Shown here: positions 33,867 through 42,889 of the stretch, in pieces
Numbering within the stretch: position 1 is the stretch's first letter
How the letters are laid out: every line of letters begins with the position of its first letter
NCBI GenBank assembly: GCA_038258425.1
Contig: JBBSPV010000008.1
Location: 1-64,000 of the forward strand
DNA from: DATLGB01 sp038258425
GTDB lineage: Bacteria > Actinomycetota > Thermoleophilia > Solirubrobacterales > Solirubrobacteraceae
Direction: 5' to 3'
DNA: 64,000 bases
Made by a program: the position numbers and the translations under genes
The notes under the pieces: model-generated
What the model was told of the DNA's origin: nothing
The model's database searches: none
What the model saw: only the letters and a program-made list of their open reading frames with translations

Positions 33867-34846
33867 GCCCCGTGGAGCGCATCGAGTCGGTCGCCGTCGT
33901 CGGCACGGGGTACATGGGCGGCGGCATCGCCCAGTCCGTCGCGCTCGCCGGCCTGCCCGTCCAGCTCGCCGACGCCGACGAGGCGACCACTCAGAGCAAC
34001 CTCGAGCGGCTCCTGCAGGAGGGGGAGACGTTCGAGCGGGCCGGGCTGATCGCGCCGGGCAGCACCGACGCGCTGCGCGAGCGGCTGCACCCCGCCGCCT
34101 CGATCGAGGCGGCGGTGGCCGACGTCGACCTCGTCGAGGAGGCCGTGCCCGAGGTCCCCGACCTCAAGCTCGAGGTGCTGCGCCGCGTGGAGGCCGCGGC
34201 CCGTCCCGACGCGATCGTCGGCACGAACACGTCGACGATCCCCGTGCACGTGCTGGCCGAGGCGTTCACCGATCCGAGCCGCTTCCTGACCGTGCACTTC
34301 TCCAACCCGGCGCCCTTCATCCCGGGCGTCGAGCTCGTGGCCGGCGAGCACACCGACCCTGCCGTCCTCCCCGTCGTCGAAGCCCTGCTGGAGCGGATGG
34401 GCCGGCGCAGCGCCCAGGTCGCCGACGTCCCCGGCTTCGTGCTCAACCGCCTGCAGTTCGTGCTGCTCAAGGAGGCGATGGCCGTCGTGGAGGAGGGCGT
34501 GGCGGGCCCGGCGGACGTCGACACCATCGTCAGCACGACCTTCGGCTTCCGGCTGCCGTTCTTTGGCCCGTTCGGCATCGCCGACATGGCCGGCCTGGAC
34601 ACCTACGTCAAGGGCTTCGGCGTGCTCGAGGACGGCCTCGGCGAGCGTTTCCGGGCGCCGGAGGTCCTGACCGGCCTCGTCGACGAGGGCCGGCACGGGA
34701 CCAAGACCGGGGCCGGCTTCTACACCCTCGACGACGAGGAGCGCGAGGCGCTCGTGGCCTACCGCAACCGCGCCTACCACCGGCTGCAGGAGCTCCTGGA
34801 GGAGCTCGGGCCGTCGCCGCTGGCGTCCGCCCGGCGCCCGTCGTGA
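33863..34846 (+). CDS. 3-hydroxyacyl-CoA dehydrogenase-type oxidoreductase
   Basis: 327-residue NAD enzyme of the 3-hydroxyacyl-CoA dehydrogenase family: VVGTGYMGGGIAQSVAL (Rossmann loop), catalytic His in FLTVHFSNPAPF, and C-terminal FGIADMAGLD...GRHGTKTGAGFYT. Relatives include carnitine and L-gulonate 3-dehydrogenases, and the operon context makes such a hydroxy-acid substrate as likely as an acyl-CoA. GTG 33863 overlaps the stop of the isomerase gene. Confidence 0.82.
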   Translation: MSPVERIESVAVVGTGYMGGGIAQSVALAGLPVQLADADEATTQSNLERLLQEGETFERAGLIAPGSTDALRERLHPAASIEAAVADVDLVEEAVPEVPDLKLEVLRRVEAAARPDAIVGTNTSTIPVHVLAEAFTDPSRFLTVHFSNPAPFIPGVELVAGEHTDPAVLPVVEALLERMGRRSAQVADVPGFVLNRLQFVLLKEAMAVVEEGVAGPADVDTIVSTTFGFRLPFFGPFGIADMAGLDTYVKGFGVLEDGLGERFRAPEVLTGLVDEGRHGTKTGAGFYTLDDEEREALVAYRNRAYHRLQELLEELGPSPLASARRPS

Positions 34847-35192
34847 CCCGTGACGACGACTCGCTCGGCCCAGTCGGCGACCGGACGGTGCGCACGGTCC
34901 GCAACCGGGTCATGCCGCCGGCGCGGCGGCGGCCTCGGGGCTGGCCCTGGTGAACTCGATCGGCAACCTCGGAGGCTTCGCCTCGCCCTACGCGGTGGGC
35001 GCACTCAACGACGCCACGGGTGATGACCGCGTCGGGCTGCTGCTGCTGGGCGCGGCGCTCTCGATCACCGCGGTGGCGACGTTCCTCTACGGGCGCCGGA
35101 CCGGAGCCGGCCGCCCGCCCGAGGACCGGATGGCCTCCGCCCCGCCGAGCGACATCCCCGAACCCGTCCAGACCCAGGGAGGACGCGCATGA
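34843..35192 (+). pseudogene. Remnant of an MFS transporter (C-terminal end only)
   Basis: Downstream of GTG 34843, a short unrelated start (to a TGA near 34951) runs into coding sequence for the last helices of a major facilitator transporter: SGLALVNSIGNLGGF, a motif of the anion:cation symporter group, one final helix and a polar tail. About 350 residues of the transporter are missing, so an internal deletion has joined two gene ends. The frame coding for the tail (from about 34911) still overlaps the next SDR start (ATGA). Confidence 0.75.
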
Positions 35193-35956
35193 CCGACTGG
35201 CCCGCAGACCGCACCGCCGTCGTCACCGGCGCCGCCTCGGCGCGCGGCATCGGACGGGCCCTGGCCACCCGGCTCGCCGGGGAGGGGTGGGCGGTGGCCA
35301 TCCTCGACCTCGACGCCGACGCCTGCCGGTCGGCGGCCGAGGACATCGCGGCGGCCGGCGGCGAGGCGACGCTCGGGGTCGCGACCGACGTCGGCGAGCC
35401 CGCCTCCGTGGACGCCGCCCTGCACGAGGTCGAGGCGCAGCTGCCGCCCGTGGTGGGGCTGGCCAACGTGGCCGGCATCAGCTCCCCGACGGACTACCTG
35501 GAGGTGACGCCGCAGGACTGGGACCGGGTCCTCGCGGTCAACCTGCGCGGCGCCCACCTCGTCACCCAGCGCGTCATGCACGGGATGGTGCAGCGGCGCC
35601 TCGGGCGCGTCGTCAGCGTGTCCTCGGTCTCCGCCCAGCGCGGCGGCGGCTCGTACTCCAAGGTCGCCTACAGCGCGGCGAAGGCCGGCCTGCTCGGGTT
35701 CACGCGCGCGGTGGCCCGCGAGGTCGGGCCCTACGGCGTGACGACCAACTGCGTCTCACCCGGCCCGGTCGACACGGACATCATGGGCGGCGAGCTGACC
35801 GACGAGCGCCGGGCCGAGCTCGCCGCCGACCTCATGCTCGACCGGATCGGCACCGTCGACGAGGTCGCGGCGCTCATGGCCTTCCTGCTCGGACCGGAGG
35901 CCGGCTTCATCACCGCCGCGACCTACGACATCAACGGCGGGCTGCAGGTCTCCTGA
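35189..35956 (+). CDS. Short-chain dehydrogenase/reductase
   Basis: 255-residue SDR with cofactor loop TGAASARGIGR, catalytic Ser in VSVSSVSA and YSAAK, ending INGGLQVS. ATG 35189 overlaps the stop of the transporter remnant. As the last gene of the operon it probably oxidises a hydroxyl of the same sugar-acid or polyol substrate. All catalytic residues are present. Confidence 0.86.
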   Translation: MTDWPADRTAVVTGAASARGIGRALATRLAGEGWAVAILDLDADACRSAAEDIAAAGGEATLGVATDVGEPASVDAALHEVEAQLPPVVGLANVAGISSPTDYLEVTPQDWDRVLAVNLRGAHLVTQRVMHGMVQRRLGRVVSVSSVSAQRGGGSYSKVAYSAAKAGLLGFTRAVAREVGPYGVTTNCVSPGPVDTDIMGGELTDERRAELAADLMLDRIGTVDEVAALMAFLLGPEAGFITAATYDINGGLQVS

Positions 35957-36033
35957 GCGACTTGAAGCGCCGCTAACGGCACCCGGTGCGAACCGTGCTG
36001 GCTCGCGGCGCGGCGCGCTGCCACGGTGGCGCC

Positions 36034-37089
36034 ATGCACGACCACGAGCAGGCCGGCGCGCCGACCCTGCGGCAGCGGCTGGGGGAGGGGCCCGTGCTCT
36101 GCGCGGAGGGCTACCTCTTCGAGCTCGAGCGCCGCGGCTACCTCCAGGCCGGGGCCTACGTGCCCGAGGTCGTCCTCCAGCACCCCGAGGTGATCGCCGG
36201 GCTGCATCGCGAGTTCGCCCACGCCGGGTCCGACGTGGTCGAGGCCTTCACGTACTACGGGCACCGGGAGAAGCTCCGGCTGATCGGCTCCGAGCATCTG
36301 CTCGAGCCGCTCAACCGCGACGCGCTGGCCATCGCGGCGGCCGTCGCCCGGGAGACCGGCACGCTGTTGGCCGGCAACGTCTGCAACACGAACCTCTACC
36401 GGCAGGACGGGGCGTCGCGCCGGGCCGTACGCGCGATGTTCGAGGAGCAGGTGGGCTGGGCGGCCGAGGCCGGGGCCGACCTCGTGATCGCCGAGACCTT
36501 CCAGTTCGCGGGCGAGGCGCTGCTCGCCCTCGAGGTCATCCGCGAGGCCGGCCTCGACGCCGTGGTCACCCTCGCGATCCACCGCGACCCCGTGACCCGC
36601 GAGGGCTGGGCGCCGGAGGAGGCGTGCCGGCGGCTGGCCGACGCCGGGGCGGCCGTGGTCGGGCTCAACTGCATCCGCGGTCCTGAGACGATGCTGCCGC
36701 TGCTGGGCGCGGTCCGCGCGGCGGTCGACGTCCCGGTCGCGGCGCTGCCGGTGCCCTACCGGACCCGCGCCGCCGAGCCGACGTTCCAGTCGCTGACCGA
36801 TCCGGGCGCGGGAGAGCTGCCCGGGGGCCGGCCGTTCCCGGTCGCCCTCGACCCGTTCACCTGCAACCGCTACGACGTGGCCGCCTTCGCCCGGGAGGCG
36901 CTCGCGCTCGGCGTCCGCTACCTCGGCCTGTGCTGCGGCGCGGCGCCGCACCACATCCGCGCCATGGCCGAGGCGATGGGCCGACGCCCGCCCGCGAGCC
37001 GCTTCTCGCCCGACATGTCCAAGCACGCCTACCTCGGCTCGGACCCCTCCCTGCAGCGGGAGAACCTCGCGTTCGCGGAGCGGCTGTGA
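36034..37089 (+). CDS. Betaine-homocysteine S-methyltransferase-like protein
   Basis: 351-residue zinc methyltransferase of the S-methyl_trans family. Zinc-binding cysteines appear in VGLNCIRGPE (about 217) and YLGLCCGAAPHHI (about 299-300), in the layout of BHMT. The start LCAEGYLFELERRGYLQ also fits that group. It would move a methyl group from a betaine to homocysteine. Its stop overlaps the sarcosine-oxidase-like gene (GTGA), so the two form a methylated-amine unit. Confidence 0.83.
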   Translation: MHDHEQAGAPTLRQRLGEGPVLCAEGYLFELERRGYLQAGAYVPEVVLQHPEVIAGLHREFAHAGSDVVEAFTYYGHREKLRLIGSEHLLEPLNRDALAIAAAVARETGTLLAGNVCNTNLYRQDGASRRAVRAMFEEQVGWAAEAGADLVIAETFQFAGEALLALEVIREAGLDAVVTLAIHRDPVTREGWAPEEACRRLADAGAAVVGLNCIRGPETMLPLLGAVRAAVDVPVAALPVPYRTRAAEPTFQSLTDPGAGELPGGRPFPVALDPFTCNRYDVAAFAREALALGVRYLGLCCGAAPHHIRAMAEAMGRRPPASRFSPDMSKHAYLGSDPSLQRENLAFAERL

Positions 37090-38288
37090 CGCCGCGCCGC
37101 TTCCGCTACGCGGTGGTCGGCGGCGGCGGGATCGGCAGCGCGGCGGCCTACTGGCTCAGCCGGCGCGCCGGCGCCGACGTGGTCTGCCTCGAGCAGTGGG
37201 AGCTCGGGCACCGGCTGGGCGCCTCCGAGGACCACTCGCGGATCATCCGGCTCGGGTACCACAGCCCGGCCTACACGGCGCTGACCCCGAGCGCCTACGC
37301 CGCCTGGCGGGAGGTGGAGGCGGAGTCCGGGGTGGCGCTCGTGCACACGACGGGGGTGGTCAACCTCGCGCAGCCGGGGACGGCCGGCGCGGCCATCCTC
37401 GACGCCTACGAGGCGGCCATGTCGGCCGAGGGCATCGACCACGAGCGGATCGACGGGGCCGAGGTCATGCGCCGCTGGCCGCAGTTCCGGATCCCCGAGG
37501 ACCACCGGGCCGTCGTCCAGCCCGACGGCGGGATCCTCGACATCGGCAAGGCCGGCGCGGTCCACGTCGCCCTCGCCCGGGCCCGCGGGGCCACGGTGCT
37601 CGGCCACGCCGGCGTGACGGCGATCAGGCCCGGGCCGGGCGGGGTGGAGCTCGAGACGCAAGCCGGGACGATCCACGCCGAGCGGGTCGTCCTCTGCGGC
37701 GGGGCGTGGACGGCCGAGCTGCTGCGCGGTCTCGGCGTGGACTGGCCCATCCGGCTCACCCAGGAGCAGGTCACCTACTACGCGACCCCGAACCTCAGGG
37801 CGTTCGGCCCCGACCGCTTCCCGATCTGGATCTGGCACGGTGACGGCGAGGAGGAGTACTACGGCTTCCCGGTCTACGGCGAGGTCGCCACCAAGGCGGC
37901 CCAGGACCTCGGCGGCCCGACCGTCAGCCTCGACACGCGCAGCTGGGAGCCGGACCCCGAGCGCGTGCGCCGCGTGACCCGCTTCCTCGACGGGATCCTG
38001 CCCGGCTACACCGGTCCCGAGCTCTACACCCGCTGCTGCCTGTACGACATGCCCCCGGACCGCGACTTCGTCCTCGACCTCGTCCCGGGCCACCCGCGCC
38101 TCGCGGTCGCCATCGGGGCCGGGCACGCCGCGAAGTTCGCCGGCCTGCTCGGGCGGATCCTCTCCGAGCTGACGCTCGACGGCGCCACGCCGCTGCCGAT
38201 CGAGGCGTTCCGCGCCGACCGGCCGGCCCTGGCCGACCCGGCCTTCCGGCCCGCCTACCGGCTCGGCGGCATCCCCGTGGCGAGTTGA
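37086..38288 (+). CDS. Monomeric sarcosine oxidase-like FAD enzyme
   Basis: 400-residue flavin amine oxidase. The dinucleotide loop VVGGGGIGSAAAYWL and SEDHSRIIRLGYH match the monomeric sarcosine/N-methyltryptophan oxidase group. RCCLYDMPPDRDFVLD contains the cysteine expected to hold FAD covalently, and AIGAGHAAKFA is the C-terminal FAD site. It would demethylate sarcosine or a related N-methyl amino acid. GTG 37086 overlaps the upstream methyltransferase stop. Confidence 0.84.
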   Translation: MTPRRFRYAVVGGGGIGSAAAYWLSRRAGADVVCLEQWELGHRLGASEDHSRIIRLGYHSPAYTALTPSAYAAWREVEAESGVALVHTTGVVNLAQPGTAGAAILDAYEAAMSAEGIDHERIDGAEVMRRWPQFRIPEDHRAVVQPDGGILDIGKAGAVHVALARARGATVLGHAGVTAIRPGPGGVELETQAGTIHAERVVLCGGAWTAELLRGLGVDWPIRLTQEQVTYYATPNLRAFGPDRFPIWIWHGDGEEEYYGFPVYGEVATKAAQDLGGPTVSLDTRSWEPDPERVRRVTRFLDGILPGYTGPELYTRCCLYDMPPDRDFVLDLVPGHPRLAVAIGAGHAAKFAGLLGRILSELTLDGATPLPIEAFRADRPALADPAFRPAYRLGGIPVAS

Positions 38289-39193
38289 GCGCTGCCGAGG
38301 CGCGAGCGGGCCCGCTGCTCGAGCAGGATGTCGAGCATCGCGGAGGCCGCCGGTGAGCGGAAGGCGACGGGCCGCGTGGCGACCTGGACGTAGCGGCGCG
38401 GGGCGTCCGGCCCGAGCGAGCGCAGCACGACGGCCTCGTGCGGCGGGCACAGGGCGAGCTCGGGGATCAGCGCAAGGCCGAGCCGGGCGCCGACGAGCTC
38501 CTGGATCGCCGTGTAGTCGTCGCTCTCGAAGCTCACGGTGGGGACGAAGCCGGCCCGCTCGCAGGCGCGCGTGAGGACCTTGCCGCCCGAGGTCGCCCCG
38601 GGGACGTCGATCCAGGTCTCGCGCGCGAGCTCCTCCAGGCGCAGGTCGGGCTTGGCCGCGAGCGGGTGGTCGCGGTGCAGGGCCAGCTGCACCGGGTCGT
38701 CGAACAGGTGGATGACCTCGACGCCCTCGGCCGGGCGCTCCGTGAGGTCGACGGCGAGCGCAAGGTCGATGCGGCCCTCGCGCAGCCGGACGACGCTCTC
38801 GCCCGGACTCGCCTGTTGCACGCTGAGCTCCAGGCCGGGGTGGCGAGCGCGGAAGGCGTCGACGGCCAGGGGAAGAACGCTGGCGCCGGCCGTGGCGAAG
38901 GACGCCATCCGCAGCCGCCCACGGCGCAGCTCGGCGAGCTCCACGAGCGCCTCCTCGGCCGCGCCGAGCCGCTCGAGGATCTCCTCGGCGTGGTCGACGA
39001 GCGTCCGGCCGGCCTCCGTGAGGACCACGCCCCGCGCTCGCCGCTCGAGGAGCACGACGCCCGCCTCACGCTCGAGCGCGGCGATCTGCTGGGAGACCGC
39101 CGACGGCGTGTAGCTCATGCGCTCCGCCGCGCTCGACAGCGAGCCGGACCGCGCCACCAGGCACAACACGCGCAGGCGACGAACGTCCAGCAC
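38255..39193 (-). CDS. LysR-family transcriptional regulator
   Basis: 312-residue LysR protein. The helix-turn-helix is near residues 8-40 (SGSLSSAAERMSYTPSAVSQQIAALE), followed by the effector-binding domain. GTG 39193 gives the conserved LDVRRLRVLCLVARSGS start and has GAGG just upstream. It converges on the sarcosine-oxidase-like gene with a 34-base overlap and diverges from a HAD gene, so its targets could lie on either side. Confidence 0.88.
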   Translation of the reverse strand: MLDVRRLRVLCLVARSGSLSSAAERMSYTPSAVSQQIAALEREAGVVLLERRARGVVLTEAGRTLVDHAEEILERLGAAEEALVELAELRRGRLRMASFATAGASVLPLAVDAFRARHPGLELSVQQASPGESVVRLREGRIDLALAVDLTERPAEGVEVIHLFDDPVQLALHRDHPLAAKPDLRLEELARETWIDVPGATSGGKVLTRACERAGFVPTVSFESDDYTAIQELVGARLGLALIPELALCPPHEAVVLRSLGPDAPRRYVQVATRPVAFRSPAASAMLDILLEQRARSRLGSAQLATGMPPSR

Positions 39194-39241
39194 ACCTCGG
39201 TTGTACCCCATCCGCGGTGAGCCGAGCGTGAGCGGGGCGGG

Positions 39242-39247
39242 TAGGGT
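39242..39247 (+). promoter_or_regulatory. -10 box TAGGGT of the HAD phosphatase gene
   Basis: TAGGGT ends seven bases before GTG 39255, favouring that codon over the in-frame ATG at 39261. Confidence 0.45.
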
Positions 39248-39254
39248 CGGGTTC

Positions 39255-39977
39255 GTGGCCATGAGCGTTCCTGGCGTCGTGCTCTTCGACCTCGACGACA
39301 CGCTGCTCGATAACCGCGGCATCGAGGTCGCGATGCTCGCCGAGCTTCAGCGGGCCGCCGGCGAGGAGCTGCCGGGCATCGAGACCGACGCCCTCGTCAC
39401 GCGCTTCCGGGGCGTTCGCAACGAGCTCTACGAGCGGGTGCTGGCCGGGGACTGGGACATGCCGACCTACCGCCGCGAGCACCTGCTCGCGACGCTCGCG
39501 CCGTGGGGCGTGCCGAGCGAGGCCCTGATCGAGACCGCCGGCGGCCTGCGCGAGGCGCAGCTGGAGCAGGCCCGCTTCAGCGCCCACGCCGCCGAGCTCC
39601 TCCAGGCCGTGCGCGAGGCGGGCGCGCGCACGGCGCTGCTCACCAACGGGCTCTCGTGGATGCAGCGTCGCAAGGTCGAGCTGCTCAGCCTCGAGGCGCG
39701 GCTGGACGCGCTCGGCATCTCCGAGGAGCTCGGCGTGGCCAAGCCCGATCCCGCCGCCTACGACCGCACGCTGGCCCTGCTGGCGGCCGACCCGTCCGAG
39801 GCGGTCATGGTCGGCGACGACCTCGACAACGACGTGCGCGGGGCCATGGGCGCCGGCCTGCGCGGCGCCGTGTGGCTTCGGCTCGATGGCGATGACGACC
39901 GGGAGCCGCCGGCCGGGGCGGTGCGCGTCGACGGCCTGGACGAGGTGGCGGCCGCGCTGGCGGCGTTCAGCGGCTGA
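39255..39977 (+). CDS. HAD-superfamily phosphatase
   Basis: 240-residue HAD hydrolase with all four motifs: DLDDT near residue 12 (nucleophile and acid), TNG near 130, K in GVAKPDP near 163, and GDDLDND near 187. The helical cap lies between motifs I and II. It should dephosphorylate a small phosphorylated metabolite. It contrasts with the neighbouring HAD protein at 40144, which lacks the nucleophile. Confidence 0.86.
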   Translation: MAMSVPGVVLFDLDDTLLDNRGIEVAMLAELQRAAGEELPGIETDALVTRFRGVRNELYERVLAGDWDMPTYRREHLLATLAPWGVPSEALIETAGGLREAQLEQARFSAHAAELLQAVREAGARTALLTNGLSWMQRRKVELLSLEARLDALGISEELGVAKPDPAAYDRTLALLAADPSEAVMVGDDLDNDVRGAMGAGLRGAVWLRLDGDDDREPPAGAVRVDGLDEVAAALAAFSG

Positions 39978-40132
39978 CCGGGTCGTTCGCCGGCGCACGG
40001 TGGTGGCCGGTCGTCGCCCTGCGCGCCGTGCTCGATCGCATCGCCGGCGCGCCAACTGCTTGATCGCTCAGCCGCCGCGGGCCGGTACTGACCGCATCGT
40101 CGCCGAGGCTCCCGGCGGATCAGGTCCCCACC

Positions 40133-40139
40133 AGGAAGG
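40133..40139 (+). promoter_or_regulatory. Ribosome binding site of the mycosporine operon's first gene
   Basis: AGGAAGG lies four bases before ATG 40144, a clear Shine-Dalgarno. TTGATC (40060) and TACTGA (40086) upstream are possible but badly spaced promoter elements. Confidence 0.5.
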
Positions 40140-40143
40140 CTCC

Positions 40144-40812
40144 ATGCCCGCGCTGCTCTTTGGCTCCATCAGCACGATCGCCGACACCTCGGAACTGCAG
40201 CGGGAGGCCTTCAACCGGGCCTTCGCGGCCGAGGGTCTCGACTGGCAGTGGGAGGGCGACGACTATCGCGCGCGGCTCGAGCGCAGCGGTGGCCGCAGCC
40301 GGGTCGCCGACTACGCGCGCTCGACCGGCCAGACCATCGATGCGGAGGCCGTCCACCGGTCGAAGTCGGAGATCTTCCAGCGCCGCCTGGCCGACGCGCC
40401 GGTGTCCCCGCGTCCCGGCGTCGCGGAGACGATGCAGCAGGCCAGGGCCGAGGGCTTCAAGGTCGCGTTCGTGACGACCACCTCGCGGGAGAACCTCTCC
40501 TCGCTGTTCGAGGGGCTGGGTTCCGACCTCTCCGAGGCCGACTTCGATCTCGTCGTCGACGCCTCGAGCGTCGAGCACCCGAAGCCCGACAGGGCCGCCT
40601 ATGCCTTCGCCCTCGAGACCCTCGGCGAGCAGGCGGAGTCGTGCGTGGCCATCGAGGACAACCTGGGCGGGGTCGAGGCGGCGAAGGCGGCCGGTCTGGC
40701 CTGCCTGGCCTTTCCGAACAAGAACACGGCCGGCCACGACTTCGCGACCGCCGACCGCCGGGTCGAGCGTGTGAGCTTCGCCGAGGCGCGGTCGCTCATT
40801 CCGAGCGACTGA
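40144..40812 (+). CDS. HAD-fold protein lacking the catalytic aspartates, mycosporine cluster
   Basis: 222-residue CbbY/beta-phosphoglucomutase-like HAD protein. The N-terminal motif reads LLFGSISTIADTSELQREAFN, where DxDGT is expected, so both catalytic aspartates are replaced. Later motifs remain (VTTTS, HPKPDRAAY, AIEDNLGG). I recall related proteins with the same FGSI start in other bacteria, so this is probably a conserved subfamily, not decay. It lies 29 bases before mysA in the same direction and is likely co-transcribed. A regulatory or binding role is possible. Confidence 0.8.
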   Translation: MPALLFGSISTIADTSELQREAFNRAFAAEGLDWQWEGDDYRARLERSGGRSRVADYARSTGQTIDAEAVHRSKSEIFQRRLADAPVSPRPGVAETMQQARAEGFKVAFVTTTSRENLSSLFEGLGSDLSEADFDLVVDASSVEHPKPDRAAYAFALETLGEQAESCVAIEDNLGGVEAAKAAGLACLAFPNKNTAGHDFATADRRVERVSFAEARSLIPSD

Positions 40813-40841
40813 CGGCCGGTCCGAGAGCTCAGCGACCCACC

Positions 40842-42068
40842 ATGGGCAACGTTCAGGCAGCCTTCCGGGCGACGGACACGGCCTTCCACGTCGAGGGCTA
40901 CGAGAGGATCGCGTTCAGTCTGCTCTACGTCGACGGTGCCTTCGCCGTCGAGAACGACGAGCTCGCGCGCAGCTACCGCCCGTTCGGGCGCTGCTTCATG
41001 GTCGTCGACGAGTCCGTGTACGAGCTCTACGGCGACCAGATCGAGGGGTACTTCGAGCACCACGAGCTCGAGCTGACCGTCTTCCGGGTCGCGATCAAGG
41101 AGACGGAGAAGACGCTACGCACGCTCGAGCGCATCGTCGGCGCCTTCACCGACTTCGGCCTGGTCCGCAAGGAGCCGGTCCTCGTGGTCGGCGGCGGCCT
41201 CACGACCGACGTCGCGGGCTTCGCGTGCGCCACGTACCGGCGGCGCACGAACTACATCCGCGTGCCCACGACGCTCATCGGCCTCATCGATGCGAGCGTC
41301 GCGATCAAGGTCGCGGTCAACCACGGCCACGAGAAGAACCGGCTCGGTGCCTACCACGCGTCCGAGAACGTCTTCCTGGACTTCTCCTTCCTGGAGACGT
41401 TGCCCGAGGACCAGGTGCGCAACGGCATGGCGGAGCTCATCAAGATCGCCGTCGTCGCGAACGCCGAGGTCTTCGACCTGCTCGAGGCGCACGGCGAGGA
41501 GCTCCTGCGCACGCGGTTCGGCCACCTGGACGGGACGCCCGAGATCCGCGAGGTGGCGCACCGGGTCACCCGCGACGCGATCGGCACGATGCTCGAGCTG
41601 GAGGTGCCGAACCTCCACGAGCTCGACCTGGACCGGGTGATCGCCTACGGCCACACGTGGAGCCCGACCCTGGAGCTGAGGCCCGAGCGGCCCATGCTGC
41701 ACGGGCACGCCGTCAACATCGACATGGCCTTCTCGGCGACCATCGCCGAGCAGCGGGGCTACATCTCGGCCGACGCGCGGGATCGCATCCTCGGGCTGAT
41801 GAGCCGCATCGGGCTCGCCATCGACAGCCCGTATCTCACGCCGGAGCTCTTGGAGCAGGCGACGGAATCCATCGTCCAGACCCGGGACGGGCTGCTGCGG
41901 GCCGCCGTCCCGCGACCGATCGGAAGCTGCTTCTTCATGAACGACGTGCCGACCGCCGAGCTCGAGCACAGCCTCGCGGTCCACCGGGACCTCTGCCGCC
42001 ACTACCCCCGCCACGGCGACGGGGAAGCCATGTTCACGGCGCTGGACTCGGCCGGCGAGCCGGCCTGA
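40842..42068 (+). CDS. mysA: Sugar phosphate cyclase, desmethyl-4-deoxygadusol synthase (MysA)
   Basis: 408-residue dehydroquinate synthase-like cyclase. Strong MysA matches: FHVEGYERI start, VLVVGGGLTTDVAGFACATYRR, IPTTLIGLIDASVAIKVAVNH style segment, IAYGHTWSPTLEL and HGHAVNIDMAFSATIA. MysA converts sedoheptulose 7-phosphate to desmethyl-4-deoxygadusol. EEVS enzymes of the same superfamily are the main alternative, but the following mysB-mysC-mysD genes decide for mycosporine synthesis. The stop is three bases before mysB. Confidence 0.93.
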   Translation: MGNVQAAFRATDTAFHVEGYERIAFSLLYVDGAFAVENDELARSYRPFGRCFMVVDESVYELYGDQIEGYFEHHELELTVFRVAIKETEKTLRTLERIVGAFTDFGLVRKEPVLVVGGGLTTDVAGFACATYRRRTNYIRVPTTLIGLIDASVAIKVAVNHGHEKNRLGAYHASENVFLDFSFLETLPEDQVRNGMAELIKIAVVANAEVFDLLEAHGEELLRTRFGHLDGTPEIREVAHRVTRDAIGTMLELEVPNLHELDLDRVIAYGHTWSPTLELRPERPMLHGHAVNIDMAFSATIAEQRGYISADARDRILGLMSRIGLAIDSPYLTPELLEQATESIVQTRDGLLRAAVPRPIGSCFFMNDVPTAELEHSLAVHRDLCRHYPRHGDGEAMFTALDSAGEPA

Positions 42069-42071
42069 GCC

Positions 42072-42881
42072 ATGCCTCCGTCGGCGACCTCACCCAGGCC
42101 CGTCACCCCGGTGGGGATCATCGCGGCCACGCTCGAGCGGCTGAGCGAGCGGCTGGACGCCGTCGACGCGGTCGAGCCCCGGCTGAAGGCCGAGCTGCGT
42201 GAAGCGCACGCGTTGGCTGGCGGGCTGGATCCCTATCTCGGCCGCTGCACGACGCCCGAGTCGCCCGCGCTGCGCCGGCTCGCCGAGCGCACGCGCGCCG
42301 AGGACTGGAGCCGCCGCTCGGGTGCCCCGCTGGAGCAGGAGATGCTCTCCGGGCACGTGGAAGGGCAGGCGCTGAAGTTCTTCGTGCACCTGACCCGCGC
42401 GAAGCGCGTGCTGGAGCTCGGCATGTTCACCGGCTACTCCGCCCTGGCGATGGCCGAGGCGCTGCCGGCCGAGGGGCGGGTCGTGGCCTGCGAGGTGGAC
42501 GCGTCCGTGGCGGAGGTGGCCCGGCAGTGCTTCTCCGAGTCTCCGAGCGGGTCCAAGATCCTCGTCGACGTCGCGCCGGCGCGCGACACGCTCGAGCGCC
42601 TGGCCGCTGCCGGCGAGCGCTTCGAGCTGATCTTCATCGACGCGGACAAGCCCGGCTACCTCGGGTACGTGCAGCGGGTGCTCGACTCAGACCTCCTCGC
42701 GCCGCACGGCCTGCTCTGCGTGGACAACACGTTGCTGCAGGGGCAGCCGTACGTCGCGGGGGCGTCGACGGTCAACGGCACGGCGATCGCGGCGTTCAAC
42801 CGGGCCGTGGTGGACGACCCGCGGGTCGAGCAGGTGCTGCTGCCGTTGCGGGACGGTCTCACCCTCATCCGCCGGGTGTAG
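42072..42881 (+). CDS. mysB: O-methyltransferase making 4-deoxygadusol (MysB)
   Basis: 269-residue class I SAM methyltransferase of the caffeoyl-CoA type. The SAM loop is LELGMFTGYSALAMAEALP (about 117-135) and the metal/substrate segment is LIFIDADKPGYLGYV. MysB methylates desmethyl-4-deoxygadusol to 4-deoxygadusol, the mycosporine core. It has a longer N-terminal helical region than plant relatives. mysC begins eight bases after its stop. Confidence 0.9.
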   Translation: MPPSATSPRPVTPVGIIAATLERLSERLDAVDAVEPRLKAELREAHALAGGLDPYLGRCTTPESPALRRLAERTRAEDWSRRSGAPLEQEMLSGHVEGQALKFFVHLTRAKRVLELGMFTGYSALAMAEALPAEGRVVACEVDASVAEVARQCFSESPSGSKILVDVAPARDTLERLAAAGERFELIFIDADKPGYLGYVQRVLDSDLLAPHGLLCVDNTLLQGQPYVAGASTVNGTAIAAFNRAVVDDPRVEQVLLPLRDGLTLIRRV

Positions 42882-42889
42882 GCGCCTCG

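Noticed and set aside
40060..40091. TTGATC-TACTGA as a promoter for the mycosporine operon
   Set aside because: The 20-base spacer is too long for a standard promoter and neither hexamer matches the TANNNT style seen elsewhere well enough.
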